DNA of 64,000 bases, taken from the NCBI RefSeq assembly GCF_900111275.1, contig NZ_FOGR01000010.1:62001-126000 (forward strand), written 5' to 3'. How positions within the stretch are numbered: position 1 is the first letter of the stretch; the number at the start of each line of letters is the position of its first letter. The notes under the pieces were generated by a model, which saw only the letters and a program-made list of their open reading frames with translations, was not told the origin of the DNA and did not search any database. Positions 41,301-49,852 of the stretch are shown in pieces. This stretch comes from Rhizobium sp. NFR03. Lineage in GTDB: Bacteria; Pseudomonadota; Alphaproteobacteria; Rhizobiales; Rhizobiaceae. Position numbers and translations under genes: made by a program.

Positions 41301-44300
41301 AGGTCACGCCGACATGGCGCATCTGCACCTGGCTGCGGGTCCAGGCATGGATCATCTCATGGCTGAAGCTGTCCGGGTGGCGATAGCGCTCGACGGCGCG
41401 ATCAATATCCACGCGGTTGGGGGCCGCAATCGTCCAGAAGATGACGCTGACCTTCTTGCCGGCCGGCACGCGCACGGTGCGGCGGAGCGCCATGACCGGA
41501 TCGAGCGTGAAGCCCGATGTGCCGGAGAGGCTGACATCGCCGTCGAAGGCACGGGCTTCCGCCAGCGTTCTACCTTCGCCGATGAAGCGGCGGCGGTCGG
41601 TCTCGACCTCCGTCGGGCGGTCGGTGCCGGCATTGTCGACGATCAGGTGCGCGACCTGCATGTCGGGCTCGCCCGGCGTGCGCTTGTTGCGCATCACGCG
41701 GATGAGGTCGCCCTTGGCGTCGATTTCCGTCTTCAGGAACATCTTGGCAAAAAGCGGATGCGCGTTATCGGTATCGTCCGTCGTCAGGACCGGTTCGGCA
41801 TAGGAGGTCACTTCGATGAAGCGGTCCTCGGAGCCGGTGTTGACGAGCGTCACGCGCCGGCCTTCGGCATCGTGTTCGGTCGCGACGATGACTTCGACCT
41901 CACTGGTGAGGTCGCCGACGATCTTGATGAACTCGGCCTTGTCGTCACCGAAGCGGGTCGTCGCCTTCTCGCCTTCCGCACGGCGCGGTTCTGCGGTGGC
42001 CGACCACCAGTCACCGCTCGCGGTGTCGCGCAGGAAGATGAAGGTGCCGGTGCGGTCTTCGACCGGGTCCGGCTTCCAGCGCACGACGGTCTGACCGTTC
42101 CAGCGCGAGTAACCGGAGCCGACGGCGGTCAGCATGATCGCGTAATGGCCGTTCGACAGGAACACGGTCTCGCGGTCCTTGGCGAGCGGGTTCTTGACGA
42201 CGCGGACCTCGGGGCGGAGCAGGTCTTCCTGGCCCTTGCCCAGCGCTTCGGGTTCGCGCTTGGCGTTGATGATCGGAATGTCGCGCGGCGCCTTTTCCTG
42301 CAGCAGGAGTTCAGCGGCCTCGATGACCGGATCGGCATGGAACCACTCGCGCAGGCGGCCATTGAAGACCACGTTGGCGACCGCCGCGATCGACATGCCA
42401 TGGTGGTGCGCATAGTAGTTTCGCACGACCGCGCAGGTCTTGCCTTCGGGGACGCGGGTCGGTGTGAAGTCGACGGAGTCATAGAAGCCGTAGATGCCGA
42501 GCGCTCCGAAGCCGCGCAGGCGTTCCAAGTTCGCAAGCGCCGCCTTCGGGTCGTACATGCTGGCAAGGATCGAGGCGTAGGGCGCGATGACGGCATTCTG
42601 GCCGAGACCGCGCTTGAGGCCGAGAGAGGGGACGCCGAAGTTGGTGTATTGGTAGGTCAGTTCATGGTCGCGCGCGTTGAACGCGGCTTCGGAGATACCC
42701 CATGGCGTGCCGAGGCGACGGCCGTGGTTCATCTGCTCGCGCACGATCAGGTTGTTCGTCTGGTTGAGAATGCCGCCCTGACGCTCCTGCATGACGAGCG
42801 GGGGCATCAGATATTCGAACATCGAGCCGGACCACGAGACCAGCGCGCCGCGCGCACCGATCGGCACGACCGGGCGGCCGAGCTTGTACCAGTGCTCCGT
42901 CGGCAGGTCGCCCTTGGCGATCGCAAACAGGCTGGTCAGGCGGCATTCCGAGGCGAGAAGGTCGTAGCAGGCCTCGTCGAGTTCGCCGCTGTTGACGCGG
43001 TAGCCGATCGAGAGCAGGCGGCGTTCCTTGCGGAAGAGGAACGTGAAGTCCATCGAGAAGGCGATGTCGCGGCTGCGGTCACGCAGCACGATGAGACGCT
43101 GGCGCAGGGCATCGATGGCGCCAAGGTCGAAGACGCTGTCGGCGATGTGTGCCTCGCAGGTCTGGACCAGAAGGCCCGACCATTTGACGACTTCGCCGCT
43201 GGCGCCGCTCTTTACCTCGTGATCGAGGTTCAGCGACAGCTTCTGGATGTCGCGGGCGAGCACCGAAAGGTTGATGACGCGGATCGAGGCGAACTCGTGC
43301 TCGCGCTTGACCGACTGCAAGGCGCTCTGGAAGCCGATCAGGCGTTCCTCGATACGGCGGCGCAGGGGTCGGACCGTCTTGCGGTCGTCGGGAAGGGCGG
43401 CCAGCATTTCGGCGAGGATCGATACGACGTCGCCGATGCCGTCAAGGCTGCCCTGAACATGCGCCGAGGGGGCTTCCGCCCATTCGCGGCACATGGAGGA
43501 GACGGCAATGAGGTGGCCGGCCAAGTTCCCGCTGTCGACGGCCGAGATATATTTCGGCTCCATCGTCTCCAGGCGGTTGGTCGTGTACCAGTTGAACAGG
43601 TGGCCGCGATATTTCGGCATGGCGTCGACGGTCGCGATGGTTTCCTCGAGACGGCGGATGGTTTCCTCGAAACCGATCCAGCCGAAGTCGCGGGCCGACA
43701 TGACCGAGAGCAGGTAGACACCGATATTCGTCGGCGACGTCCGCTCCGCGAGGATCGGATGCGGGATTTCCTGAAAATTGTCCGGCGGCAGGAAGTGCTG
43801 CTCGGCAGTGACGAATTCCTCGTAGAAGCGCCATGTCCGGCGCGCGATCTTGCGGAACTCGGCTTTCACCTCGTCGGAAACATCGAGCTGGTCTTCGGTC
43901 TCGGCGGACTGGCTGACGAGCCAGGCGATGGCCGGGGACAGTGCCCAGAGGACGGCGAAGGGAATGCCGATGAAGGGAAGGCCGGTGGCGGAGACGGCGG
44001 CCAGTCCGAGCGATACCACCGCGATAACTGGGGCAATCCACATGGTGCGGTAGTAGTCGAGCACGGTGCCGGTGGCGCCGCTCTGGACCTGGGCGGCCGT
44101 GCGCCATTCGAGCATCAGCTTGCCGCTGACGAAGGTGCGGTAGACGGCCCGCACGATCGCATCCAGCATCATGCCTGCGGAATGGGCGATGAAGACGATG
44201 CGCAGCGCCACCTGAGCATTGGCGGCGCTGATCTCCGAGAGGACGGCGTGGAAATGGGCGCGGGCGACGATGTCGTTGCGGCGCGGCATCAGGCCGGAGA

Positions 44301-46920
44301 TGAGCGAGAGAGTGGGCGCCACGAAGAGCGAGAAGATCAGGACGACCTGCCAGATCAGCGCCTGCGTCGGCTCCATATAGTACCAGCCGAGCACGGAGGC
44401 GATGAGCCAGGCGACAGGGATCAGCGAACGGCGCAGATTGTCGTACATCTTCCAGCGGCCGAGCATGGAAAGCCCGTTCGACGGATTGAAGATGTAGGGA
44501 AGGAGCTGCCAGTCGCCACGCGCCCAGCGATGCTGGCGCGAGGTCTCGACCTCGTAGCGGATCGGGAAATCCTCGACGAGTTCGACGTCGGTGACCAGTG
44601 CGCAGCGTGCAAAGGATCCTTCGAGAAGGTCGTGGCTGAGAACCGCGTTCTCTTCGATGCGGCCCTTGATCGCCGCTTCGAAGGCATCGACATGATAGAG
44701 GCCCTTGCCGGTGAACGTGCCTTCCGAAACGATGTCCTGATAGACGTCGGACACCGTGAAGACGTAGGGGTCGATGCCGCGATTGGCCGAGAAGATGCGC
44801 TGGAAGGACGATGCTTCGCTGCCCGTCGTCAGCGACGGCGTGACGCGGGGCTGCAGGATCGAATAGCCTGACAGGATCTTCTGGTTCTTGACGTCGATGA
44901 CCGGACGGTTGATCGGGTGATACATCTTGCCGACGAGCTTGGTAACGGCATCGCGCATCAGGCGCGTGTCACTGTCGAGCGTCATGACGTACTGGACGTT
45001 TTCGGGAACCTTGTCGGCGCCTGATATGAAGGTGGTATCGCGGTCGCCGCGCAGCAGCAGGTTCAGTTCGTGCAGCTTGCCACGCTTACGCTCCCAGCCC
45101 ATCCATGCCCCTTCGCCCTCGTTGTAGAGGCGGCGGCGGTGGAGGAGGTAGAAGCGTGTGCGGCCATCATGGGCATAGCGCTTGGAAAGCGTCGCGATCT
45201 CGCCCTTGGCATATTCCAGGACATCGAGGTCTGCGGCCGTTTCCTCGGTCTGGCTGTCGGCCCAGTCGCTGACCAGCGCGAAGTAGATCTCGCCCTTGGG
45301 GTTTGCGAGATAGTGGACCTCGATGTTGCGAACGAGTTCGTCTACGTGGTCGCGCTTGGAGATCAGGCAGGGGACGACGACGAGCGTGCGCGCATCTTCC
45401 GGCACGCCGGAGAGGAATTCGTACCCGACGAGCCGCGACGGCGTGAGAAAGAAGGTCACGACCGTGTTGAACAGGCCGGCAGCACCTTCCGAGGCGGGCA
45501 GGGCGAAGAGAAGCAGGATGATCAGCTTGGCGCCCGTCGGCATGTCCATGGGGCTGATGAAATCATAGACGAGGACGATGGCGAGGATCGTGAGGAGGAG
45601 ATTGGGCAGAGCGATGGCGAGCCAACCCATGCGGCGCGCCATGCGCACCACCGACTGAACGGGCGTCGGCCGATAGCCGATCGCCTCCTCGAAGGCATCG
45701 GTGCGATTGCCGACCAGGAAATCGCCGACATTGGTGGCCGGCATGTGGAGAACGGCTTCGTCGACCGTAAGATCGGTAGGGGCTCCCGCGTCGGCCTCCG
45801 CCGCCGTCTCATCGGCTGCCCCCCGGGCTCCCTCGGCCGCCAGCGCGATGGCGCGCTGGGTGACTTCCAGCTCGGTCAGGCCGGATCGCTTTGCAAGGCG
45901 CTCGATCGTCGTGCGGTACTTGTTGCGGGAGCCGAAATCGAGCGCCATGTAATCGGAGTGGTCGCGCAGTTCGGCATCGAGCTTGCTGACGCTTTCGAAC
46001 CAGACGGCCCAGTCATTGTCGTCGATCTCGCGCAGCGAGCGGATGATGTTGCTCATCGTCGCATTGCCGGATGACAGGCGGTTCTGCTCGGCGACCAGTG
46101 CCTCCTCGACGTCGCTGCCGCGCTTTTCCAGCTGCTCCTCAAGCCAGCCGATGACAACGCGGCCGCTCTGCGAGCCGTCGCGCAGGCGGTAGAGAAGCTG
46201 GGCGACGAAGGAATTATCGGCCGCCAGTCCTTCGTAGTCCTTGAGCAGCGTGGCCGCTTTTTCCGGATCGCTGAGACGGACGATCTGGTCGGCCACGTCG
46301 TTGGCCTTGTGGCGCATGGCGCGTGAGCGCTCGACGCGGATGGCGATGCGGCGCAGGTTCTCGATCAGAATGAAGCGCAGGATGGAGGGAAGCGCCCAGA
46401 GCTCGCCGATCTTGAACGTGGCATGCTCATGGAAGCCCTCGACCATGGCCGTCAGGCTTTCGCGCGATACGGTGGAATGGGTGTGGGCGGTGTACAGCCA
46501 GGCCAGCGCCATGGTGCGCGGAATGGAGGTGCCGGCACCCGTATCAGGGACGGGGATCGTTGGCAGCTGCCGGTAGAACTTGCGCGGAAAGTCGCGCCGG
46601 ACCTCCTGGATCGCTTCTTCCACGACATAGTGGTTGTCGAGCAGCCATTCCGCCGCCGGCGTGATGGTGGCGCCGGCTTCCACGTCGGCGGCCGTTATCT
46701 TGTAGACCCGGAAGATCTCGCCTTCGTTTTCGCGGTGACGCTGTTGAAACTCGAACGGGAAGAAGCTCGGCAGGGTCGTCGCACCATCTCGTGCCAGTGC
46801 GGCACCTGCGGCCCGAAGTTCCTCGTTCGTGAAATAGGTCGAACGGATCGAGTCGTTGGTGTCGAGAAGGGCGGGCTGGGCTTCGCGCGGCGAGGTCGTG
46901 TTTGTTTCTTGCAGGGCCAT
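38320..46920 (-). CDS. ndvB: Cyclic beta-1,2-glucan synthase
   Basis: Giant inner-membrane enzyme (ChvB/NdvB) that makes periplasmic cyclic beta-1,2-glucan, needed in rhizobia and agrobacteria for hypo-osmotic adaptation and plant infection. From ATG 46920 it is 2866 residues, close to the roughly 2830 known. Approximate positions: membrane helices at 430-500; the GT84 glycosyltransferase with DSDTRL near 650 and RQHRWARGDW near 800; more helices; a middle transglycosylase-type domain with HHHGMS near 1505; and a C-terminal GH94 phosphorylase-like domain with GGDWNDGMN near 2550. GTG 46968 would add 16 residues. The transporter gene ndvA/chvA is not in this window. Confidence 0.97.
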   Translation of the reverse strand: MALQETNTTSPREAQPALLDTNDSIRSTYFTNEELRAAGAALARDGATTLPSFFPFEFQQRHRENEGEIFRVYKITAADVEAGATITPAAEWLLDNHYVVEEAIQEVRRDFPRKFYRQLPTIPVPDTGAGTSIPRTMALAWLYTAHTHSTVSRESLTAMVEGFHEHATFKIGELWALPSILRFILIENLRRIAIRVERSRAMRHKANDVADQIVRLSDPEKAATLLKDYEGLAADNSFVAQLLYRLRDGSQSGRVVIGWLEEQLEKRGSDVEEALVAEQNRLSSGNATMSNIIRSLREIDDNDWAVWFESVSKLDAELRDHSDYMALDFGSRNKYRTTIERLAKRSGLTELEVTQRAIALAAEGARGAADETAAEADAGAPTDLTVDEAVLHMPATNVGDFLVGNRTDAFEEAIGYRPTPVQSVVRMARRMGWLAIALPNLLLTILAIVLVYDFISPMDMPTGAKLIILLLFALPASEGAAGLFNTVVTFFLTPSRLVGYEFLSGVPEDARTLVVVPCLISKRDHVDELVRNIEVHYLANPKGEIYFALVSDWADSQTEETAADLDVLEYAKGEIATLSKRYAHDGRTRFYLLHRRRLYNEGEGAWMGWERKRGKLHELNLLLRGDRDTTFISGADKVPENVQYVMTLDSDTRLMRDAVTKLVGKMYHPINRPVIDVKNQKILSGYSILQPRVTPSLTTGSEASSFQRIFSANRGIDPYVFTVSDVYQDIVSEGTFTGKGLYHVDAFEAAIKGRIEENAVLSHDLLEGSFARCALVTDVELVEDFPIRYEVETSRQHRWARGDWQLLPYIFNPSNGLSMLGRWKMYDNLRRSLIPVAWLIASVLGWYYMEPTQALIWQVVLIFSLFVAPTLSLISGLMPRRNDIVARAHFHAVLSEISAANAQVALRIVFIAHSAGMMLDAIVRAVYRTFVSGKLMLEWRTAAQVQSGATGTVLDYYRTMWIAPVIAVVSLGLAAVSATGLPFIGIPFAVLWALSPAIAWLVSQSAETEDQLDVSDEVKAEFRKIARRTWRFYEEFVTAEQHFLPPDNFQEIPHPILAERTSPTNIGVYLLSVMSARDFGWIGFEETIRRLEETIATVDAMPKYRGHLFNWYTTNRLETMEPKYISAVDSGNLAGHLIAVSSMCREWAEAPSAHVQGSLDGIGDVVSILAEMLAALPDDRKTVRPLRRRIEERLIGFQSALQSVKREHEFASIRVINLSVLARDIQKLSLNLDHEVKSGASGEVVKWSGLLVQTCEAHIADSVFDLGAIDALRQRLIVLRDRSRDIAFSMDFTFLFRKERRLLSIGYRVNSGELDEACYDLLASECRLTSLFAIAKGDLPTEHWYKLGRPVVPIGARGALVSWSGSMFEYLMPPLVMQERQGGILNQTNNLIVREQMNHGRRLGTPWGISEAAFNARDHELTYQYTNFGVPSLGLKRGLGQNAVIAPYASILASMYDPKAALANLERLRGFGALGIYGFYDSVDFTPTRVPEGKTCAVVRNYYAHHHGMSIAAVANVVFNGRLREWFHADPVIEAAELLLQEKAPRDIPIINAKREPEALGKGQEDLLRPEVRVVKNPLAKDRETVFLSNGHYAIMLTAVGSGYSRWNGQTVVRWKPDPVEDRTGTFIFLRDTASGDWWSATAEPRRAEGEKATTRFGDDKAEFIKIVGDLTSEVEVIVATEHDAEGRRVTLVNTGSEDRFIEVTSYAEPVLTTDDTDNAHPLFAKMFLKTEIDAKGDLIRVMRNKRTPGEPDMQVAHLIVDNAGTDRPTEVETDRRRFIGEGRTLAEARAFDGDVSLSGTSGFTLDPVMALRRTVRVPAGKKVSVIFWTIAAPNRVDIDRAVERYRHPDSFSHEMIHAWTRSQVQMRHVGVTSQEAASFQILGRYLIYPDMQLRADTATVRAGLGPQSALWPLAISGDFPIFTVRINDDVDMGIAREALRAQEYMRARGVTADLVIINERAASYAQDMQHAIDSMCENLRLRGQSDGARQHVFAVRRDIMEAETWAALLSASRAVFHARNGKISDQMARAEALYSTPSIKKDKPATGSVPLLAAPTVIEAEPAMISGDGLDFWNGYGGFSADGREYVTRLRGGEATPHPWINVISNDIFGFHVSAEGSAFTWSRNSRDYQLTSWTNDPVGNRPGEAIFIKDMTSGSVVTPYGALSRRKDVTFETRHGLGVSTFSSVQDGLTVEATQTVHRALPVKYTRLRLTNGAGEVRRLRLYGYVEWVLGNNRARTAPFVVSHYDEVAGMMSATNPYSIDYAGRTAYLAVSETPTSFTASRREFLGRTGGILAPQAVVDGDVLSGSSDIDGDACAAVSFDVTLKPGETRDIVFYMGDSDNRAQALEHLEAARADMFDTVLEASTAFWEAFTGVLEIETPDKAFNNLVNRWLPYQSLGCRILARSAFYQASGAFGFRDQLQDTLAFIVHRPDLARTQILNAAARQFAEGDVLHWWLPGSGAGVRTLISDDVVWLGHATQHYCEVTGTTDILDEIIPFIEGAALEPGQHDSFFQPKVSETTASLYEHCARALDLAIKRTGENGLPLILGGDWNDGMNRVGIEGRGTSVWLGWFLASTLRDFTGIAESRGDHARATAWTAHLERLKQALETAGWDGTHYRRGYYDDGTPLGSATSDECRIDSIAQSWSVLSGEGDPARATQAMDAVLAELADDEHRLIRLFTPPLSGTEQDPGYIKAYPPGVRENGGQYTHAATWVVLALTRLKRGDDAWKAFQMLNPVTHALNREDANVYRVEPYVVAADVYGHGDLTGRGGWTWYTGSAAWLYRVAVEGILGLRKEGDRLIVDPALPSEWQGFKARLTIDGKVHEIAVARNGHDDSGANGDENNAFEVTVDTTVTKNAHDGVLL

Positions 46921-47422
46921 GGAGCGGGTTCTGGATCCAACCGTTGAGTTAAGATAAGGCGACTGCACGGGGCGCAGTCGGTCGGCGTGAGGCGTGGCCT
47001 CTCAATCGGGCGCTTTCACGGCGCCGGCATCGTTTACAATGAACCGCTGCCGGAAACCCCGGCTTCGGGAAAGCCAACGGTATCGCCACAGCGGGTCCGC
47101 AAGACGGGCAGGGATAGCGCCGTCCCGGTGGCCGACAAGGGAGATTGCCGATCGGGCGTCAGGTATCTGAATTTAAGGCTTTGTTTTCTAGCGGGATGCC
47201 GGGGCGCTTGCAAGGCAAAGCGCAGCATCGGCCGAGCCGGACGCTGGTTGTGATGCAGGGGAAGGCGGGATGTCGTCGCAGGTGTCTTCGGATAATATTC
47301 GATGGCCGCCACCTCCCGGGCTCTTAAGCGAAAGTATGGCAGTTCTCTCCTCGCGAAAACGCAGCCTGCGTCCTTTTGTTCCGTAAGGTGTATCTTGAAT
47401 TTGAAGGTCTCACATGCCGTGG
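46921..47422. other. Intergenic region upstream of ndvB
   Basis: About 500 bases between the ndvB start and the LysR stop. No protein-coding frame is convincing. The stretch 47155-47185 and the end near 47290-47420 are more AT-rich than their surroundings and are likely places for the ndvB promoter. A short dyad at 47359-47371 (ACGCA/TGCGT) with T-rich flanks could be a weak terminator for the LysR gene. A small RNA cannot be excluded. Confidence 0.5.
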
Positions 47423-48316
47423 TCACGTCACCTGCCCCATGATCCAGTGTCGGAAGGCAAGGCTCGCACGGTTCTCCATCTTCCCCTCCGGCACGACGAG
47501 ATAGTAGCTGTTCTCGGTCTTCATCGGCCTGTCGAACACCACGACGAGACGTCCGATGGCCAGCTCGTGCTCGATGAGATAGCGCGGCAGGAGAGCAAAG
47601 CCGAGGCCGGCGATGGCCGCCTCGATGACCATGGCGAACTGGTCGAAGCGGCTGCCGCGATAGGCGCTTGCGGCTGTCGCGCCGTTTGCTTCGAACCATT
47701 CGGCCCACATTTTCGGGCGGGTCGCAAGGTGCAGCAGCGGCGCGCTGTCGAGGTCAGCCGGTTCGAGGGCAGGGTGGCGTGCCAGAAGGGCGGCACTGGC
47801 AACGGGCACGATGACCTCGCTGCAAAGATAGTCGCAGATCGCATGCGCCCAGACCGGCTGGCCGTAGTGGATCGCGACGTCGAAATTTTCCTCGCCGAAA
47901 TCGAAAGGCTGCGAGCGGGCGGCGATGTTGAGGATGGTATCGGGGTGCAGGCGAAGGAAGTCGGAAAGGCGAGGCGTCAGCCACCGGCTGCCAAAGGTCG
48001 GCAGCGTCGCGATCGACAGGGCATTGTCAGAGCGGGCGGCGCCCATGGCGCGCACCATCAGCTCTTCCGACTGGCGCAGCAGGCGACGCACTTCCGGCAG
48101 GAATTTTTGACCTGCATCCGACAGGATGACACGCTGGCGGATCCGCTCGAACAGGAGCACGCCGAGCTGGCCTTCGAGGTCCTTGATCTGGCGGCTGACG
48201 GCGCTCTGGGTCAGGCTCAGTTCCGCTGCGGCCTGGGTGAAGCTGCCATGACGCGCGGCGCATTCGAACGCCTGCAGCGTGGCAATGTCGGGCACCAGTC
48301 TTCGGCTCAACTTCAT
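47423..48316 (-). CDS. LysR-family transcriptional regulator, likely regulator of hglS operon
   Basis: The 297-residue protein has the N-terminal winged helix (LQAFECAARHGSFTQAAAELSLTQSAVSRQI) and the C-terminal periplasmic-binding-like effector domain of the family, in the GcvA/AmpR-like branch. GGGGGTGG lies just before its ATG. It is transcribed away from hglS across 126 bases. By the usual LysR arrangement it probably controls hglS-D2HGDH-amaB, with a pathway intermediate as effector. The family is certain; the target is inferred. Confidence 0.92.
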   Translation of the reverse strand: MKLSRRLVPDIATLQAFECAARHGSFTQAAAELSLTQSAVSRQIKDLEGQLGVLLFERIRQRVILSDAGQKFLPEVRRLLRQSEELMVRAMGAARSDNALSIATLPTFGSRWLTPRLSDFLRLHPDTILNIAARSQPFDFGEENFDVAIHYGQPVWAHAICDYLCSEVIVPVASAALLARHPALEPADLDSAPLLHLATRPKMWAEWFEANGATAASAYRGSRFDQFAMVIEAAIAGLGFALLPRYLIEHELAIGRLVVVFDRPMKTENSYYLVVPEGKMENRASLAFRHWIMGQVT

Positions 48317-48370
48317 TCCACCCCCGCATGACCATAGTCAAAACAGTCGCAATCAAAGCGCATTTCGGGG

Positions 48371-48383
48371 TAGTATCATACGA
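48371..48383. promoter_or_regulatory. Candidate LysR operator (T-N11-A with palindrome)
   Basis: T-N11-A containing the palindrome GTATCATAC at 48373-48381, about 60 bases before hglS and in the middle of the divergent promoter region. Confidence 0.4.
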
Positions 48384-48442
48384 AACCAGAATGATCAGCG
48401 CGACACATCCTATCGTGACGCCATATCGCGAGGCAAGCCGCC

Positions 48443-49852
48443 ATGACCGAGAAGACCTTCGTTCAGAACGATGATATCCGTTCCGCCTTTTCCGCCGCCA
48501 TGTCGGCCATGTACCGGGCGGAAGTGCCGGCCTATGGCACGTTGATGGATCTCGTGGCCGAGGTGAATGCGCATGTGCTCGCCTCGCAGCCTGCTCTTGC
48601 CGAGCGGCTGGCCGATACCGATGCGCTGGAGCGGATTTCGGAAGAGCGTCACGGTGCGATCCGGCTCGGCACGCCTGCGGAATTGTCGATGATGCGCCGC
48701 GTCTTCGCAGTCATGGGCATGTTTCCGGTCGGCTATTACGATCTCAGCACGGCAGGCGTTCCGGTCCATTCAACGGCGTTTCGCCCGGTCGGTGCGACGG
48801 CGCTCAGCCGTAACCCGTTCCGCGTTTTCACCTCGCTGCTGCGCCTCGACCTGATCGACGACGCGGACCTGCGGGCGGAGGCCGAGCGTGTGCTGGCGAC
48901 ACGCGCGATTTTCACGCCTCGCGCCGTCGCGCTCACCGAAAAGGCGGAGGCCGAGGGCGGTCTTGATGCGGAGGACGCCGCTGCCTTCGTCGAGGCGGTG
49001 CTGGAGACATTCCGATGGCACGACAAGGCGATCGTGGATGCCGGTCTCTACAAGCGGCTGCATGACGCGCATCGCCTGATCGCCGATGTCGTTTCCTTCA
49101 AGGGTCCGCATATCAACCACCTGACGCCGCGCACGCTCGATATCGATGCGGTGCAGGCGCGCATGCCGGAAAAAGGTATTGCACCCAAGGCCGTCATCGA
49201 AGGTCCGCCGACGCGGACCTGCCCGATCCTCTTGCGCCAGACGTCGTTCAAGGCGCTGGACGAGCCGGTTTCCTTCAAGGACGCGGCCGGTGCCTGGGTT
49301 GCGGGCTCCCATACGGCTCGCTTTGGTGAGATCGAGCAGCGCGGCATTGCCCTGACCCCGAAGGGGCGGGCCCTTTACGATACCCTGCTCGACCGGTCGC
49401 GCAAGCATGTCCGCCCCGCCGCCGATGGCTCCAATGCCCCAGCTTACGAGCAGGCGCTGGCGGATGCCTTCCAGGACTTCCCGGACAGCTGGGACGGTAT
49501 CCGCGCGGAGGGACTTGGTTATTTCACCTACAGCCTGACGGATGCCGGTCGAGACGCCGAGATCTCCGGCGATATCGAGACGCTGGTGCGCGATGGTCTC
49601 GTGCGCTTCGACCCCGTCGTCTACGAGGATTTCCTGCCCGTCAGCGCAGCCGGAATCTTCCAGTCGAACCTTGGCGATGCCGCCGCGCAGGATTTTGCTG
49701 CAAGCTCCAGCCAGCAGCAGTTCGAAGCCGATCTCGGACAGGCTGTGCTGAACGAATTCGACCATTATGCCCAGATCGAGGCGGCCTCGATCGCGGCCTG
49801 CATGTCCGGCACGTCGAAGCAGGCGACATCGCGCGCGGAGGCCGCAGAGTGA
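48443..49852 (+). CDS. hglS: 2-oxoadipate dioxygenase/decarboxylase HglS (DUF1338)
   Basis: Non-haem iron enzyme of the former DUF1338 family that converts 2-oxoadipate to D-2-hydroxyglutarate with loss of CO2, known from Pseudomonas putida lysine catabolism. At 469 residues it has the expected size. Residues at the positions reported for the metal and substrate sites are present: H70 and R74 in ERHGAIR, H226 in GPHINHLTPR, and a glutamate at 296 in HTARFGEIEQRG. GAGG precedes the ATG. The stop overlaps the GTG start of the next gene (GTGA). The two following genes supply the adjacent pathway steps. Confidence 0.9.
   Translation: MTEKTFVQNDDIRSAFSAAMSAMYRAEVPAYGTLMDLVAEVNAHVLASQPALAERLADTDALERISEERHGAIRLGTPAELSMMRRVFAVMGMFPVGYYDLSTAGVPVHSTAFRPVGATALSRNPFRVFTSLLRLDLIDDADLRAEAERVLATRAIFTPRAVALTEKAEAEGGLDAEDAAAFVEAVLETFRWHDKAIVDAGLYKRLHDAHRLIADVVSFKGPHINHLTPRTLDIDAVQARMPEKGIAPKAVIEGPPTRTCPILLRQTSFKALDEPVSFKDAAGAWVAGSHTARFGEIEQRGIALTPKGRALYDTLLDRSRKHVRPAADGSNAPAYEQALADAFQDFPDSWDGIRAEGLGYFTYSLTDAGRDAEISGDIETLVRDGLVRFDPVVYEDFLPVSAAGIFQSNLGDAAAQDFAASSSQQQFEADLGQAVLNEFDHYAQIEAASIAACMSGTSKQATSRAEAAE

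Noticed and set aside
47034-47708. A 224-codon minus-strand frame between LysR and ndvB.
   Set aside because: It overlaps the 3' end of the LysR gene in another frame, lacks a ribosome site and has an Arg-rich composition with no family match.
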